The notes under the pieces are model-generated. The model saw only the letters and a program-made list of their open reading frames with translations. It was not told where the DNA came from and made no database searches. A stretch of DNA of 64,000 nt from Mycolicibacterium sp. CBMA 234. Its GTDB lineage: Bacteria; Actinomycetota; Actinomycetes; Mycobacteriales; Mycobacteriaceae. The stretch spans positions 62,001 through 126,000 of the forward strand of contig NZ_MPKW01000001.1 in the NCBI RefSeq assembly GCF_009729415.1. The letters are read 5' to 3'. This document shows positions 51,097 through 60,530 of this stretch, one piece after another. The position numbers and the translations under genes are program-made. Each line of letters begins with the position of its first letter. Position 1 is the first letter of the stretch.

Positions 51097-51831
51097 ATGG
51101 ACGTCATCAAGCTGTTCCAAGTCATGCGGTTACCCCACCTCGCAGGGGTCGCCACGGTCATCACTTCGGCTTTTCTGAGCGCACCGGCCCCGCCGGCATC
51201 CGCTGAGCCGTGCCCCGACGTCGAGGTGGTGTTCGCCCGCGGTACCAGCGAGCCGCCGGGCGTCGGGATGGTTGGGCAGGCATTCGTCAATTCGCTACAG
51301 GCGCAGGCGGGGAACAAGTCGGTCACGGTGTACCCGGTGGACTATGCGGCCAGTAGCGATTTCAGTAACCGCCTGGACTTCGTCCAGAGCGTCGTCGACG
51401 GGGTCAAGAACGCCGCGACCCACATCGAGGCCACCGCAGCGAACTGCCCCAACACCAGGATCGTGCTCGGCGGATACTCCCAAGGCGCGGTCGTGTCGGG
51501 GTTCGCGACCGCGAACGCTGTACCGAAGGACATACCGGCCGATCTCGCGCAGTACGCGTGGTACGCACCCAAGCCGATGCCAGCGTCAATTGCCAATCAT
51601 GTTGCCGCACTTGTTCTTTTCGGAAAGCCGTCGAGCCAATTCATGTCGGACATCGGCGCGCCACCCATAGCCATTGGGCCGGCGTACGCACCCAAGACCA
51701 TCGAGATGTGCGTTCCCGACGACACCATCTGCAACGGGGCACCCGGCGGCGGGCCTACCTTCGCGCATATCACCTACGGATCGAACGGGATGGCCGACCA
51801 GGCTGCGACCTTCGCCGTAGGGAGGCTGTGA
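51097..51831 (+). CDS. Secreted cutinase
   Basis: The 244-residue serine esterase has a signal peptide (HLAGVATVITSAFLSAP, cleavage near ASA). Nucleophile Ser128 lies in GGYSQGA; Asp208 or Asp209 in VPDDTIC and His224 complete the triad. Cys pairs 39-117 and 205-212 match the family's disulfides. Mycobacterial cutinase-like proteins act on esters and phospholipids at the cell surface. Confidence 0.93.
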   Translation: MDVIKLFQVMRLPHLAGVATVITSAFLSAPAPPASAEPCPDVEVVFARGTSEPPGVGMVGQAFVNSLQAQAGNKSVTVYPVDYAASSDFSNRLDFVQSVVDGVKNAATHIEATAANCPNTRIVLGGYSQGAVVSGFATANAVPKDIPADLAQYAWYAPKPMPASIANHVAALVLFGKPSSQFMSDIGAPPIAIGPAYAPKTIEMCVPDDTICNGAPGGGPTFAHITYGSNGMADQAATFAVGRL

Positions 51832-51887
51832 ACGCCCGATAGTCGCTCCGCTGCAACAGTGAAGGCGCTCTGCGCGTGCATTTACAA

Positions 51888-51912
51888 TAAACATTGACGG
51901 TTTCTGGTTTAT
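51888..51912. promoter_or_regulatory. Inverted repeat ATAAAC-N13-GTTTAT at the TetR promoter
   Basis: Perfect 6-base arms spanning TTGACG (51895-51900), a likely -35 box for the TetR-AurF-GNAT operon. It is a candidate autoregulatory TetR operator. Confidence 0.45.
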
Positions 51913-51996
51913 GTGCCAGGCTGATGTGCGTCCGCCCTGGCGAAGGAGCTTCGCAATGGACAAACAGATCACGTCCCAGATCGATTGCGCCCGCGC

Positions 51997-52641
51997 ATGA
52001 CTGTCGGCATGCCGCGCACCCGAACCCGCCGTACGCAGGCCGAGCGCACCGCGGAAACCAAGACCGCCCTGCTTGACGCGACACTGGATCTGTTGGCTGA
52101 GTCCGGGTACAAGGCCACGACCACGACGGCGGTCGCACACCGGGCCGGAGTGTCACTGGGGGCCCTGCTGCACCATTTCCCGACCAAAACCGACCTGCTG
52201 ACCGAGGCGATCGGACATGCCTTCGATCGCCGGACTCGGGAGTACCGGCGGATCATGGCCGAGGCGGATCCGTCGTCCGACAGCCTCGACAGCTCCCTCG
52301 ATCTGTTGTGGGCGATGTGCAACGGGCCGACTTTCGCCGTCTTCGTCGAGCTCTGGGTAGCGGCCCGCACGGAGCCGGAGCTGGTCGAACCACTGGTCGC
52401 CGTGGACCGCGAATTCCTGGTGACCGCCCAGCAGATGTACACCGACTACTTCCTGGGACCAGAATCGAACGACGAGACCGCCCGCGTGGGTCTGCAGATG
52501 GTGTTCTCACTGCTGACCGGATTGGCGTTCTCGAACATGATCCCCGGATACGATCCGTTCGACTCCACGCCGGTCATCGAGGCGTTCAAGGGCATGGTCC
52601 GGATCAGTCTTGCCGCACTGAAATCTCCACCCTCCCAATAG
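51997..52641 (+). CDS. TetR/AcrR family regulator
   Basis: The 214-residue protein has an N-terminal HTH domain with AETKTALLDATLDLLAESGY, TTTAVAHRAGVSLGALLHHFPTK, and a C-terminal helical ligand domain. ATG at 51997 is chosen; another ATG is four codons inside. The diiron-oxygenase gene follows after 17 bases, so it probably controls its own operon through the inverted repeat upstream. Confidence 0.88.
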   Translation: MTVGMPRTRTRRTQAERTAETKTALLDATLDLLAESGYKATTTTAVAHRAGVSLGALLHHFPTKTDLLTEAIGHAFDRRTREYRRIMAEADPSSDSLDSSLDLLWAMCNGPTFAVFVELWVAARTEPELVEPLVAVDREFLVTAQQMYTDYFLGPESNDETARVGLQMVFSLLTGLAFSNMIPGYDPFDSTPVIEAFKGMVRISLAALKSPPSQ

Positions 52642-52658
52642 CACTGAGGAGCCCGAGC

Positions 52659-53624
52659 ATGAGTTCTGCCGCAGCACTGCCCACCCACGAGGAACTCGGC
52701 GACATCCCACGTGACCGATACGTCCGACTGCTGGCCCGGTTGAGTCACCTCTCGGTCACCAACCATTTCGACGCCTATGGCGATATCGATTGGGATGCAG
52801 ACGAATTCGGGATCGATCCGACCGACCCGCGATGGGAACTGCCGGACGACGATCCACTCGCCGCAACCGCCTGGTATCGGGCTCTCCCGCAGCACAAGCG
52901 AGCCCGAATCGGCCTTGATCGCATTGCGGTCATGATGAAGACCGGCCTCGACTTCGAGCGGGTACTCAAACGCGGCCTCCTCGACTTCGCCGACACGCTG
53001 CCCAGCGGTGCACCGGAATTCCGCTACGCCTATCACGAAGTCATCGAGGAGGCCCAGCACTCGCTGATGTTCCAGGAGTTCGTCAACCGGACAGGATTCG
53101 ATGCCCGGGGCCTCGGATATCTGACCAAGCTTGGCGGACGGTTCATTTCGGCGCTCGGCCGGCGTTTTCCGCCCCTGTTCTTCATCTTCGTGCTCGGTGG
53201 CGAGGAGCCCATCGACTACGTGCAACGCAAGGTGTTGCGCAGTGAGCACGAGCTGCATCCGCTGCTCGAGCGCGTGATGTTCATTCACGTGACGGAGGAG
53301 GCGCGGCACCTGTCTTTCGCGCAGTCGTATCTGCGGACGCGGGTGCCCAAGCTGAGTTGGTTCGCGCGCAGCCGACTCGCGATTGGCGCCCCGGTGGTGC
53401 TGGCCGTGATGGCGCGCATGATGTTGCGGCCGTCCGCGCAGCTCGTTCGGCAGCACGCGATTCCAGAAGCCGTGGTGGCCGAAGCCTACGAAGACAATCC
53501 GCAGAACCGTGCTGAGATGGTGGCCTCGATCCGGCGAGTGCGTCGGCTCTGCGAGGACCTAAGCCTGCTGGGGCCAGGGTATCGGCGCCTGTGGCGTTTC
53601 CTCGGCCTGGAGGAAGCAGCGTGA
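52659..53624 (+). CDS. AurF-like diiron oxygenase
   Basis: The 321-residue protein has Glu/His-rich helices YHEVIEEAQHSLMFQEFVN and IHVTEEARHLSFAQSY, which form the diiron site of AurF-type N-oxygenases and related enzymes. The substrate is unknown; AurF oxidises aryl amines. GAGGAG precedes the ATG. It lies in an operon with the upstream TetR gene and the downstream GNAT gene, whose start overlaps this stop by four bases. Confidence 0.82.
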   Translation: MSSAAALPTHEELGDIPRDRYVRLLARLSHLSVTNHFDAYGDIDWDADEFGIDPTDPRWELPDDDPLAATAWYRALPQHKRARIGLDRIAVMMKTGLDFERVLKRGLLDFADTLPSGAPEFRYAYHEVIEEAQHSLMFQEFVNRTGFDARGLGYLTKLGGRFISALGRRFPPLFFIFVLGGEEPIDYVQRKVLRSEHELHPLLERVMFIHVTEEARHLSFAQSYLRTRVPKLSWFARSRLAIGAPVVLAVMARMMLRPSAQLVRQHAIPEAVVAEAYEDNPQNRAEMVASIRRVRRLCEDLSLLGPGYRRLWRFLGLEEAA

Positions 53625-54256
53625 CGACGGACCGACGCGTCGATCGCAGCGTTGTAGGGCTGCACCGAGGCGGCTGGCAAGATGCGTCGAATGTGTTGGC
53701 AGAAGCCTTCTTTCATGATCCGGTGTTCGGCTGGCTGCTACCGGACTCGGCGCGCCGGGGCGGCGCATTGCAACGGTACTTCGGCATTACCGCACGCGAC
53801 GTGGTGCTACGCCACCCGGGTAGCGTCGCAGTGGTCGAACGTGGGGAAGTACTTGGCGCCGCGCTGATTCTGCCGCCAGCGCACTGGCGCACACCGATCA
53901 GGGTGGAGGCGAGGCATGCCCTCGACTACAGCCGGGTCTTCGGCCGCCGCATCGGCCACGCGTTGGGCGCCCTCACCGCGGTCGAACGGCTGCACCCTCG
54001 GATTCCGCACTATTACCTGCCCTACATCGGCGTGGTCAGCGCGGCACAAGGCCAGGGGATCGGCAATGCGCTGTTGGCCGATCTGACGCGGCGCTGCGAT
54101 GCCGAGAGACTACCGGCCTATCTGGAGGCCTCGAGCCCGGAAAACGCGCGGCTCTACCGACGCCACGGCTTCATCACGACGCGTCAGATCCGGCCACTCG
54201 GAGCGCCGCCGATCGAATTGATGATCCGCCGTCCGGGACCTTTGTCAGGGACTTAG
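53621..54256 (+). CDS. GNAT family acetyltransferase
   Basis: The 211-residue protein has the acetyl-CoA motif VVSAAQGQGIGNALLADLTRRC and YLEASSPENARLYRRHGF at the C-terminus. Its GTG start overlaps the AurF-like stop (GTGA), so translation is coupled and the acetyl acceptor may be the oxidised amine. The substrate is unknown. Its end overlaps the convergent membrane protein gene by four bases. Confidence 0.85.
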   Translation: MTTDRRVDRSVVGLHRGGWQDASNVLAEAFFHDPVFGWLLPDSARRGGALQRYFGITARDVVLRHPGSVAVVERGEVLGAALILPPAHWRTPIRVEARHALDYSRVFGRRIGHALGALTAVERLHPRIPHYYLPYIGVVSAAQGQGIGNALLADLTRRCDAERLPAYLEASSPENARLYRRHGFITTRQIRPLGAPPIELMIRRPGPLSGT

Positions 54257-54690
54257 GCGCTGGGATTCTTGCGCGTAAGGCCGAAAACACCTGCAGCGAC
54301 GAAGGGAACGGGACTCAGCGCTGCGATCGCAGCGCCCCTTGTCCCAACGAGCGGGCGACTGCACAGACCCGTGACGGTGTCCGCGGAGTCGCTGAACAGA
54401 CCAATCGACGCCCACCATCGGAAGTTGTCGGCGCCGCCTCTGGCCCACGCGACGCAGGTGCCCAATCCGATTGCGATATCGCGGATTCCGATCGTGCGCA
54501 TCAACAGGATCTCGGTACCCGTTTCCGATCGAAAGAACTTTCCCGGGGCGGCGAGCATCGCCAGGCCAACTCCGAGACGGGCCGCCCCGGTGACAGCGAG
54601 TGCGGTCGACGGGCGAAATATGTTGCCAGCCACGCGGATGAGAGTAACCGCCGTCCCGGTGAGGCGGGATCGAATCCTCGAATGGTTCAT
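54253..54690 (-). CDS. Small membrane protein downstream of ECF sigma
   Basis: The 145-residue protein has about four hydrophobic segments, including [18 protein letters not shown] and [20 protein letters not shown] do not recognise a named family with certainty. Its ATG overlaps the sigma-factor stop by four bases (ATGA, 54687-54690), so it is coupled to it and could be a partner or regulator of the sigma factor, though no anti-sigma domain is seen. Confidence 0.7.
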   Translation of the reverse strand: MNHSRIRSRLTGTAVTLIRVAGNIFRPSTALAVTGAARLGVGLAMLAAPGKFFRSETGTEILLMRTIGIRDIAIGLGTCVAWARGGADNFRWWASIGLFSDSADTVTGLCSRPLVGTRGAAIAALSPVPFVAAGVFGLTRKNPSA

Positions 54691-55913
54691 CCGAGCAGGG
54701 CGTCGCGGGCACGGTGCAGGTGCGCCTGCTCAACGGCGTTGGTGGCAAGCGCCGCGGCCCGGCCGTAGGCGTCTGCGGCCTGGATGGTTCGCCCGAGACG
54801 GGACAGCAGGGCAGCACGGACCGCGTGGAAGACGTGGTAATCCTGCAGATCGAGCGCGTCCACCAGATCCAGTGCGGTCTGCGCGTCCTGTACTTCGGAG
54901 ACCGCCACGGCGCGATTGAGGGCGACGACGGGTGTCGGGCCAATCGCCATCAGCTGGTCGTACAGCGTGAGGATCTGGGCCCAATCAGTGGCGGATGCGG
55001 TCGGTGCGTCGCTGTGCACGGCGTTGATCGCCGCCTGAATCTGGTAAGGCCCCGGCCGGTTCAGGCGCAAACAGAGACGGACGATCGATTGGCCCTCGGC
55101 GATTAGCCCACGGTCCCACTGTCTCCGATCCTGATCGGCGAGCAGGACCAGTTGGCCCTCAGGATCGGTGCGGGCAGCGCGGCGCGCATCCGTCATCAAC
55201 ATCAGGGCGAGCAGCCCCAAGACCTCTGGCTCGTCGGGCATCAGCTCAGCGAGCAGTCTGCCGAGACGCACCGCCTCGGTGGTGAGGTCGGCGCGTACGA
55301 GATTCTCGCCGGAGCTCGCGGTGTGTCCCTCATTGAAGATCAGATACACGACGGCGAGCACCCCGTCGATGCGCTCAGGTAGGTCGGCATCATGCGGCAC
55401 CCGGTAGGGGATATGTGCGTCGCGGATCTTGTGTTTGGCGCGCACAAGCCGTTGCGCGACAGTCGTTTCCGACACCAGAAACCCGCGAGCGATCTCCTTG
55501 GTGGACAGGCCTCCGAGCAATCGCAGCGTCAGCGCGACCCGGGCTTCGATGGCCAGCGCCGGGTGACAGCATGTGAAAATCAGCCGGAGCCGGTCGTCGC
55601 GCACGGGACCCTCTTCGATCAGATCGTCGTCGGCCACCGGATAGAGCACCGCCGCTTGCGCATGCCGCTCATCGCGCACAGATTCTCTGCGGAACCGGTC
55701 GACGATCGCGTTCGCGGCGGTGGTGATGATCCACCCGGCAGGGCTCGGCGGTGGCCCAGCCTGCGGCCAGCGATTCACCGCCCTGGCGAAGGCCTCCTGG
55801 ACCGCCTCTTCAGCGAGGTCGATATCGCCGAATCGACGGACCAGGACAGCCACTGCCCGCCCGTACTCGCGCCGGAACACCTCGGCGATGTCCGCGGGCG
55901 GCATCTGCGGCAC
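54687..55913 (-). CDS. ECF sigma factor, ECF42/DUF6596 type
   Basis: The 408-residue protein has sigma-70 region 2 ([37 protein letters not shown]), region 4 ([29 protein letters not shown]) and a long helical TPR-like C-terminal domain with [13 protein letters not shown]. This fusion and a neighbouring YCII/DGPF gene define the ECF42 class, which usually lacks an anti-sigma factor. The start is GTG at 55913 (an ATG is three codons inside); it lies nine bases after the YCII stop. Confidence 0.88.
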   Translation of the reverse strand: MPQMPPADIAEVFRREYGRAVAVLVRRFGDIDLAEEAVQEAFARAVNRWPQAGPPPSPAGWIITTAANAIVDRFRRESVRDERHAQAAVLYPVADDDLIEEGPVRDDRLRLIFTCCHPALAIEARVALTLRLLGGLSTKEIARGFLVSETTVAQRLVRAKHKIRDAHIPYRVPHDADLPERIDGVLAVVYLIFNEGHTASSGENLVRADLTTEAVRLGRLLAELMPDEPEVLGLLALMLMTDARRAARTDPEGQLVLLADQDRRQWDRGLIAEGQSIVRLCLRLNRPGPYQIQAAINAVHSDAPTASATDWAQILTLYDQLMAIGPTPVVALNRAVAVSEVQDAQTALDLVDALDLQDYHVFHAVRAALLSRLGRTIQAADAYGRAAALATNAVEQAHLHRARDALLG

Positions 55914-55921
55914 GGTAGCGG

Positions 55922-56275
55922 TCAGCCCTTCAGAGCGCCCCGGAACGGGCGTACCTCGATGGGCAGGAGCCGCACGGCTTGCGCCTGCCTGTGCGCCCAC
56001 GTAAGCGCAGAGTCCAAATCCGCCACGTCGATGATGGTGAACCCGCCCAGATGCTCTTTACCTTCGACGTACGGGCCGTCCGTCGTCAGCGTGGCCCCGT
56101 CGTGAACCCGCACGACGGTCGAGGCCTCCGGACCGTGCAGCCCGCCCGAGAACACCCATACGCCGGCTGACTTCATGTCGTTCTCGACCACGTTCAGGGC
56201 GTTCATGATCGGGTCGAGTACCTCCGGCGGCGGCGGATCACCGACCGGCTGATGCATTGCGAGCAGGTAGTACAC
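55922..56275 (-). CDS. YCII/DGPF-domain protein
   Basis: The 117-residue protein has YYLLAMHQP and [15 protein letters not shown], the conserved YCII/DGPF stretch, and ends with [11 protein letters not shown]. Such proteins are typically encoded beside ECF42 sigma factors; the function is not settled. GTG start with GGAGTG six bases ahead. It is the first gene of the three-gene operon. Confidence 0.85.
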   Translation of the reverse strand: MYYLLAMHQPVGDPPPPEVLDPIMNALNVVENDMKSAGVWVFSGGLHGPEASTVVRVHDGATLTTDGPYVEGKEHLGGFTIIDVADLDSALTWAHRQAQAVRLLPIEVRPFRGALKG

Positions 56276-56357
56276 AGCGACACTCCTTGATCAGTGGGCG
56301 ACCAGATGCCACCCTTCATCTTCTACACGAACGGCGACGGCGGATATCGACAGTTCG

Positions 56358-58025
56358 CTAGTGCCAGTACGTCAGCAGCGCCCAACTGACCGCACACACC
56401 GTCACTAGACAGACCGCAGTCAGTGGCAGTCCGTATCTGATGAAGGTGCGGGTCGAATACCCACCCGGCCGCATGACCATCAGGTTCGACTGATGACTGA
56501 ACGGGTTCAGGAACGTGAACGAAATGCACGTGCCCACCATCGTCAGCAGGAGAACCGGATTCAGGTCTGTTCTCGCGGCGATGGTGAGTACCACCGGAGT
56601 CAGAATGGCAGCCGCCGCGGCGTTCGTGACGACATTCGTCATCACGGTTGTGCTGACCGCGAGGACCAGCACCACCAGCACCGGCTTCCCTGCCGACAGG
56701 GTCAAGATTGCTTCCGAAATATGGTTACCCAGGCCACTTTTCACCACGATGGTGCCGAGCCCGATCGAACCGGCGATGATCGCCAGAATGTTCCAATCGA
56801 GCGCGCGTGCCGCTGAACGGGGCGTCAAGACGCCGGTGAGTATCGTCATTGCCGCGCCTGCCACGGCGATCAGCTCGACGGGAGCAAAACCGAACGAGCC
56901 GGCCACGATCACCGCCGCGAGGATGAGCAGCGCGATCCAGGTCTTACCCGTCTGCGGTGCCTTGCCCGCAGCTTTCTGCCACACGCCGACCAACGAATGA
57001 TCGTCCAGCGCCGCAACCGATTCGGAGGTGACCAGACAGAGCGCGCCGGCTTCGGCCGGTGCGTCCCGCAACGCCGTGGTGGTCTGCGCGGCCACCACCA
57101 GGATGTCCTCGTTCTCCTCCAGATCGCGCACCCTCGCCTGCTCGTTGGTGGCGATGGCGACGAGATACAGGGGTTTAGGCGACAGGCTGAAGCGCGGGCT
57201 GCCCCAAAGGATTCGGACGCCCGCTTCGGTGGACCGGTAGATCAGCCGGTCGCCGGCCTCCAGTACTGACTCCGCGGCCGCCGGCTTACCCTGACGCCGG
57301 ACCTCAGCCAGTTCGAACTCGACGGTGGTGTCGATACCCAGTTCCGCGGCGGTCCGGCCGACTGCGTTGGCTTGTGCCGCCACCGGAATCTCCGCGTGCC
57401 AGGACAGGTCGCGATCAGCACCCTCAGTCCGGCCGCGCAACATTGCCGGAGCGGTCAGCAACAGCACAGCCCAGCCCACGAGTGCCACCGGCACGGCAAT
57501 CGGCACAAACGAGAACATCGCCACCTTGGCACCGGCGGGCGCCGCGAGGGCAGCGATCAGCAGATTTGAGCTGGTCCCGATCAGGGTGGCTGACCCTGCC
57601 AACGTGGTCGCGTGAGCGATGGGCAGGAGCACTCCACGAGCCGGTATCCCGGAGCGCTGTTGCAGTTCCTTGGCTGCGGGGATCAGCATGGCGACGATTG
57701 GTGTCGTGTTGATCAGCGCAGAAACGAACCCCACGGGCGGGATCAGTCGGCGCAACGCCTGCCCTGATGTCCGCACACCTGACAACAGCCGGTAGGTCGC
57801 GCGCGAGATCACTCCCGTGTGTAGCACCCCTTTGGCAATCACCAGCATGGCTGCCACGGTGATCACGCCGCCGTTGCTCAGTCCGGCGAAAAGTTCACTG
57901 GGCGAGGCAATTCCGAGTAATCCGCCAGTCACCAGCGCGCAGGTCAACGCCAGCACCGCGGGCAGACGGCCAGTTGTCATTGCGACCAGGGTGAGGATCA
58001 CGATGGCCGCCGCAGTCAGTGCCAC
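56358..58025 (-). CDS. DASS/SLC13-type transporter with TrkA-C domain
   Basis: The 555-residue protein has about 11 membrane segments in two repeats around a central TrkA-C-like cytoplasmic domain (VEFELAEVRRQGKPAAAE). ALINTTPIVAMLIP and TNVVTNAAAAAILTPV are the paired re-entrant regions of divalent anion:sodium symporters. It may import dicarboxylates or sulfate. Start is GTG. Its gene follows the dehalogenase-like gene on the same strand after 39 bases. Confidence 0.85.
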   Translation of the reverse strand: MALTAAAIVILTLVAMTTGRLPAVLALTCALVTGGLLGIASPSELFAGLSNGGVITVAAMLVIAKGVLHTGVISRATYRLLSGVRTSGQALRRLIPPVGFVSALINTTPIVAMLIPAAKELQQRSGIPARGVLLPIAHATTLAGSATLIGTSSNLLIAALAAPAGAKVAMFSFVPIAVPVALVGWAVLLLTAPAMLRGRTEGADRDLSWHAEIPVAAQANAVGRTAAELGIDTTVEFELAEVRRQGKPAAAESVLEAGDRLIYRSTEAGVRILWGSPRFSLSPKPLYLVAIATNEQARVRDLEENEDILVVAAQTTTALRDAPAEAGALCLVTSESVAALDDHSLVGVWQKAAGKAPQTGKTWIALLILAAVIVAGSFGFAPVELIAVAGAAMTILTGVLTPRSAARALDWNILAIIAGSIGLGTIVVKSGLGNHISEAILTLSAGKPVLVVLVLAVSTTVMTNVVTNAAAAAILTPVVLTIAARTDLNPVLLLTMVGTCISFTFLNPFSHQSNLMVMRPGGYSTRTFIRYGLPLTAVCLVTVCAVSWALLTYWH

Positions 58026-58064
58026 GTCCTACATTCTCGGCCATGGCCCGTGCTGAGCGTGGCG

Positions 58065-58937
58065 TTACGCCGGTCGGCGCCAATTCCGGATCGCTGCCGC
58101 GAATTGGTCAGGCGCGTCCGAGGGGACGTAGTGGCCGGCACCGTTGACGATGACGGTCTGGTGCTCGGGAAACGTCTGCTGCCAGCGCCGCAGTTCGTTG
58201 TTGCCGAATGCGAAATCGGCGTCGCCCCAGATGATCAACGTCGGCAGTGTCGTGAGGTCGGTCAGCCCGGCGGCAACCTCAGCGAGAAAGGCTCGGCTGG
58301 CGGTGATTTCGCGAGGGAAGACGGCGGAGGCTTCGCGCCGCGCGGGACTGTCGAGGGCTTTCTGATAGTGGGCCATCTGCTCATTGGTCGGCTTGGTCAG
58401 CCGGTGCCCTATAGGGATCATCACGTTCACGAAGAGGTTGACCTGCCGGATCAGTAGACGCCCGAGCGGGCTGCCCATGACGTGGGACATGAGCTGCACC
58501 ACCGGCGCGCCAACCGGCCACGCCCACGTGTTGGTCAGCACCAACCGGTCAAAAACGTGACGACGCTGTTGCACTGTCGTCAAGCCGATCGGTCCGCCCC
58601 AGTCATGGGCGACCAGCGTGACGCCACTGAGCCCGAGTGTGTCGACGAACTGGCCCATCACCTCGGCATGTTCAACGGGCAGATACCGGTAGCCCGAAGC
58701 TGGCACCGACAGTCCGAAACCTGGATAATCTACTGCGATACAACGAAATTCGTTCCGCAAGGATTGGATGACCTCGCTGTAGTCGAACGACCAGGTCGGA
58801 TTGCCGTGCAGGAACAGCAGCGTGGGGCCCGCTCCTTCGTCGACGTAGTGGAGGTGATGACCGTCGATGTCGACGAATCGGCTCTCGAACGGGTAGAGCT
58901 CGTCATCGACCCATGCGGGTCGTTCTGCGACCGTCAT
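58065..58937 (-). CDS. Haloalkane dehalogenase-like alpha/beta-hydrolase
   Basis: The 290-residue protein has HGNPTWSFDYS (residues 44-54), nucleophile Asp112 with halide-binding Trp113 in VAHDWGGPIG, the IIWGDADFAFG acid region and GAGHYVPSDAPD with the catalytic His. These features fit haloalkane dehalogenases of the DhaA/DhmA type, though epoxide hydrolases share the HDWGG region. ATG at 58937 removes a 12-residue N-terminal excess. An HxlR regulator is encoded divergently 59 bases away. Confidence 0.85.
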   Translation of the reverse strand: MTVAERPAWVDDELYPFESRFVDIDGHHLHYVDEGAGPTLLFLHGNPTWSFDYSEVIQSLRNEFRCIAVDYPGFGLSVPASGYRYLPVEHAEVMGQFVDTLGLSGVTLVAHDWGGPIGLTTVQQRRHVFDRLVLTNTWAWPVGAPVVQLMSHVMGSPLGRLLIRQVNLFVNVMIPIGHRLTKPTNEQMAHYQKALDSPARREASAVFPREITASRAFLAEVAAGLTDLTTLPTLIIWGDADFAFGNNELRRWQQTFPEHQTVIVNGAGHYVPSDAPDQFAAAIRNWRRPA

Positions 58938-58996
58938 GTCGTAACCTTCCCCTCGTTGAGATGATAGAGTCAAGCGAACTTTAAATTATCAACTGG

Positions 58997-59632
58997 ATGG
59001 CGATGAGTCGAGACTACGGTCAGTACTGCGGACTTGCCCGGGCGCTGGATGCGGTGGGTGACCGGTGGAATTTGTTGATCGTCCGTCAGCTCCTGATCGC
59101 GCCCGCCCGCTACGGCGAACTGCGTGACGGGCTTTCGGGTATCGCGACGAATCTGCTGACCACCCGTCTCCGGGACTTGGAGACCGCCGGGGTGATCGAG
59201 CGGCGCCTGTCCGACGACGCCAACGCGATCACCTACGCACTCACGCCATGGGGCGCCGAGCTGCGCGAGCCGGTCAATGCGCTGATCCGATGGTCGACAC
59301 CGCTGATGATCCGCGGACCCGAAGGCGACGAGTTCCGTGCCGACGGGCTCCTGGTGGCGCTGCCCGCCCTGTTCGAAGGTCGTACTCCTGCAGATCAATC
59401 AGTGGCAGTGGGACTTTCCGTCGATGGTGTGATGATCCAGTTGCGTGCGTCGGATGCTGGTATCGATGTGGAGTGGGCCGATGGGCGCGCGCTTGACGCG
59501 GTGCTCACGGCAGAGGGTGCGCTGGTGCTCGGTCTCGCGGCCGGCAAGTTGTCACTGGAAGATATTGCCGCGCTTGTAGATATCAGTGGTGATGAATCTG
59601 CCCTGCGAAACTTCTTCGACGCCCCTAGGTAA
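58997..59632 (+). CDS. HxlR family winged-helix regulator
   Basis: The 211-residue protein has the HxlR fold: YCGLARALDAVGDRWNLLIV, RYGELRDGLSGIATNLLTTR and LRDLETAGVIERRL, with a further C-terminal domain of about 90 residues. An AT-rich region with TTGA-containing arms lies between it and the divergent dehalogenase gene, which is its likely target. A second ATG is two codons inside. Its last eight bases overlap the convergent hydrolase gene. Confidence 0.88.
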   Translation: MAMSRDYGQYCGLARALDAVGDRWNLLIVRQLLIAPARYGELRDGLSGIATNLLTTRLRDLETAGVIERRLSDDANAITYALTPWGAELREPVNALIRWSTPLMIRGPEGDEFRADGLLVALPALFEGRTPADQSVAVGLSVDGVMIQLRASDAGIDVEWADGRALDAVLTAEGALVLGLAAGKLSLEDIAALVDISGDESALRNFFDAPR

Positions 59633-60530
59633 GCCGCGACTGCCGCTGCAAGAACGATGTTTCGACCCGCAACACGTTCTCGTGATCCAGCCCGCCGGCG
59701 TAGACGTCGTAGTGGCCGCCCCGGCTGCGGTACAGCTCGCCGTGGGGTGCGTTCGTGGCCGCGGTCAGCGCGGGTCCGGTGGGCGCCATGGTGTCGTTCT
59801 CGGCCACGACCATCAGCAGCGGGCATCGCGCATTCCGGGCTCGACGTACCGGTCGGTGCGCCGATATGTCTAGCAGCGATCGCGCGGTGATTTCGTTGGA
59901 CCACGAACCGTCGCCAGGGTCGAGCCGGTCCATGCCGTCCATCGCATCGTCGGTTGCGATCACCCCGAGTTGCCCGGGCGGGACGCTGATCGGCAAATAC
60001 CGTGGACGCAGGCCGACCACGGACCCGGCGAGGTCAGCCAGTGCGGCGGCGGTCAGGCGCAGCGCACGGGTGGGCGAAATGTTGGTCAGCCCGGCGAGAC
60101 CGTCGACCAGCGGGCATTGCGCAATGGCACCAGCCAGGCCGGCTTCGCTGGCCGCTAGTTCGACGATGTGCATACCAGCAAATGAGGTGCCCCACACGAA
60201 CATTCGCGCGGCATCGAATTCCTGGTGGCTGCGTGCCCACGCCAGTGCGGTGCGGTAGTCCTGCAGCTGGCGCTCGATGGAGAGGAATTGCCTTGGCTCG
60301 CCGGTAGATTCGCCCCAATGGCGATAGTCGAAGACGACGGCGCCAAATCCGCTGTCGGCGAAGTGCTGCGCAAACGGGGCCAATCCGCCAGCCTTGATGC
60401 CGCCGATGCCGTGCGCCATGACGACAACGGGAACCGGACCTGGTCTGTCAGGCAGGTACACCCAGGCATCGAGTTCATCTCCGTGTGCCGGAATCCGTAC
60501 CTGGCGACGGCTGACCGCGCGGGCAGTCAC
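59625..60530 (-). CDS. Alpha/beta-hydrolase (dienelactone hydrolase-like)
   Basis: The 301-residue protein has VMAHGIGGIK (oxyanion), FDYRHWGES, nucleophile Ser in VWGTSFAGMH, an acidic region VVAENDTMAP and RGGHYDVYAG with the catalytic His. The substrate is unknown. GTG start overlaps the stop of the upstream reductase gene (GTGA), so both are coupled. Confidence 0.82.
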   Translation of the reverse strand: MTARAVSRRQVRIPAHGDELDAWVYLPDRPGPVPVVVMAHGIGGIKAGGLAPFAQHFADSGFGAVVFDYRHWGESTGEPRQFLSIERQLQDYRTALAWARSHQEFDAARMFVWGTSFAGMHIVELAASEAGLAGAIAQCPLVDGLAGLTNISPTRALRLTAAALADLAGSVVGLRPRYLPISVPPGQLGVIATDDAMDGMDRLDPGDGSWSNEITARSLLDISAHRPVRRARNARCPLLMVVAENDTMAPTGPALTAATNAPHGELYRSRGGHYDVYAGGLDHENVLRVETSFLQRQSRLT

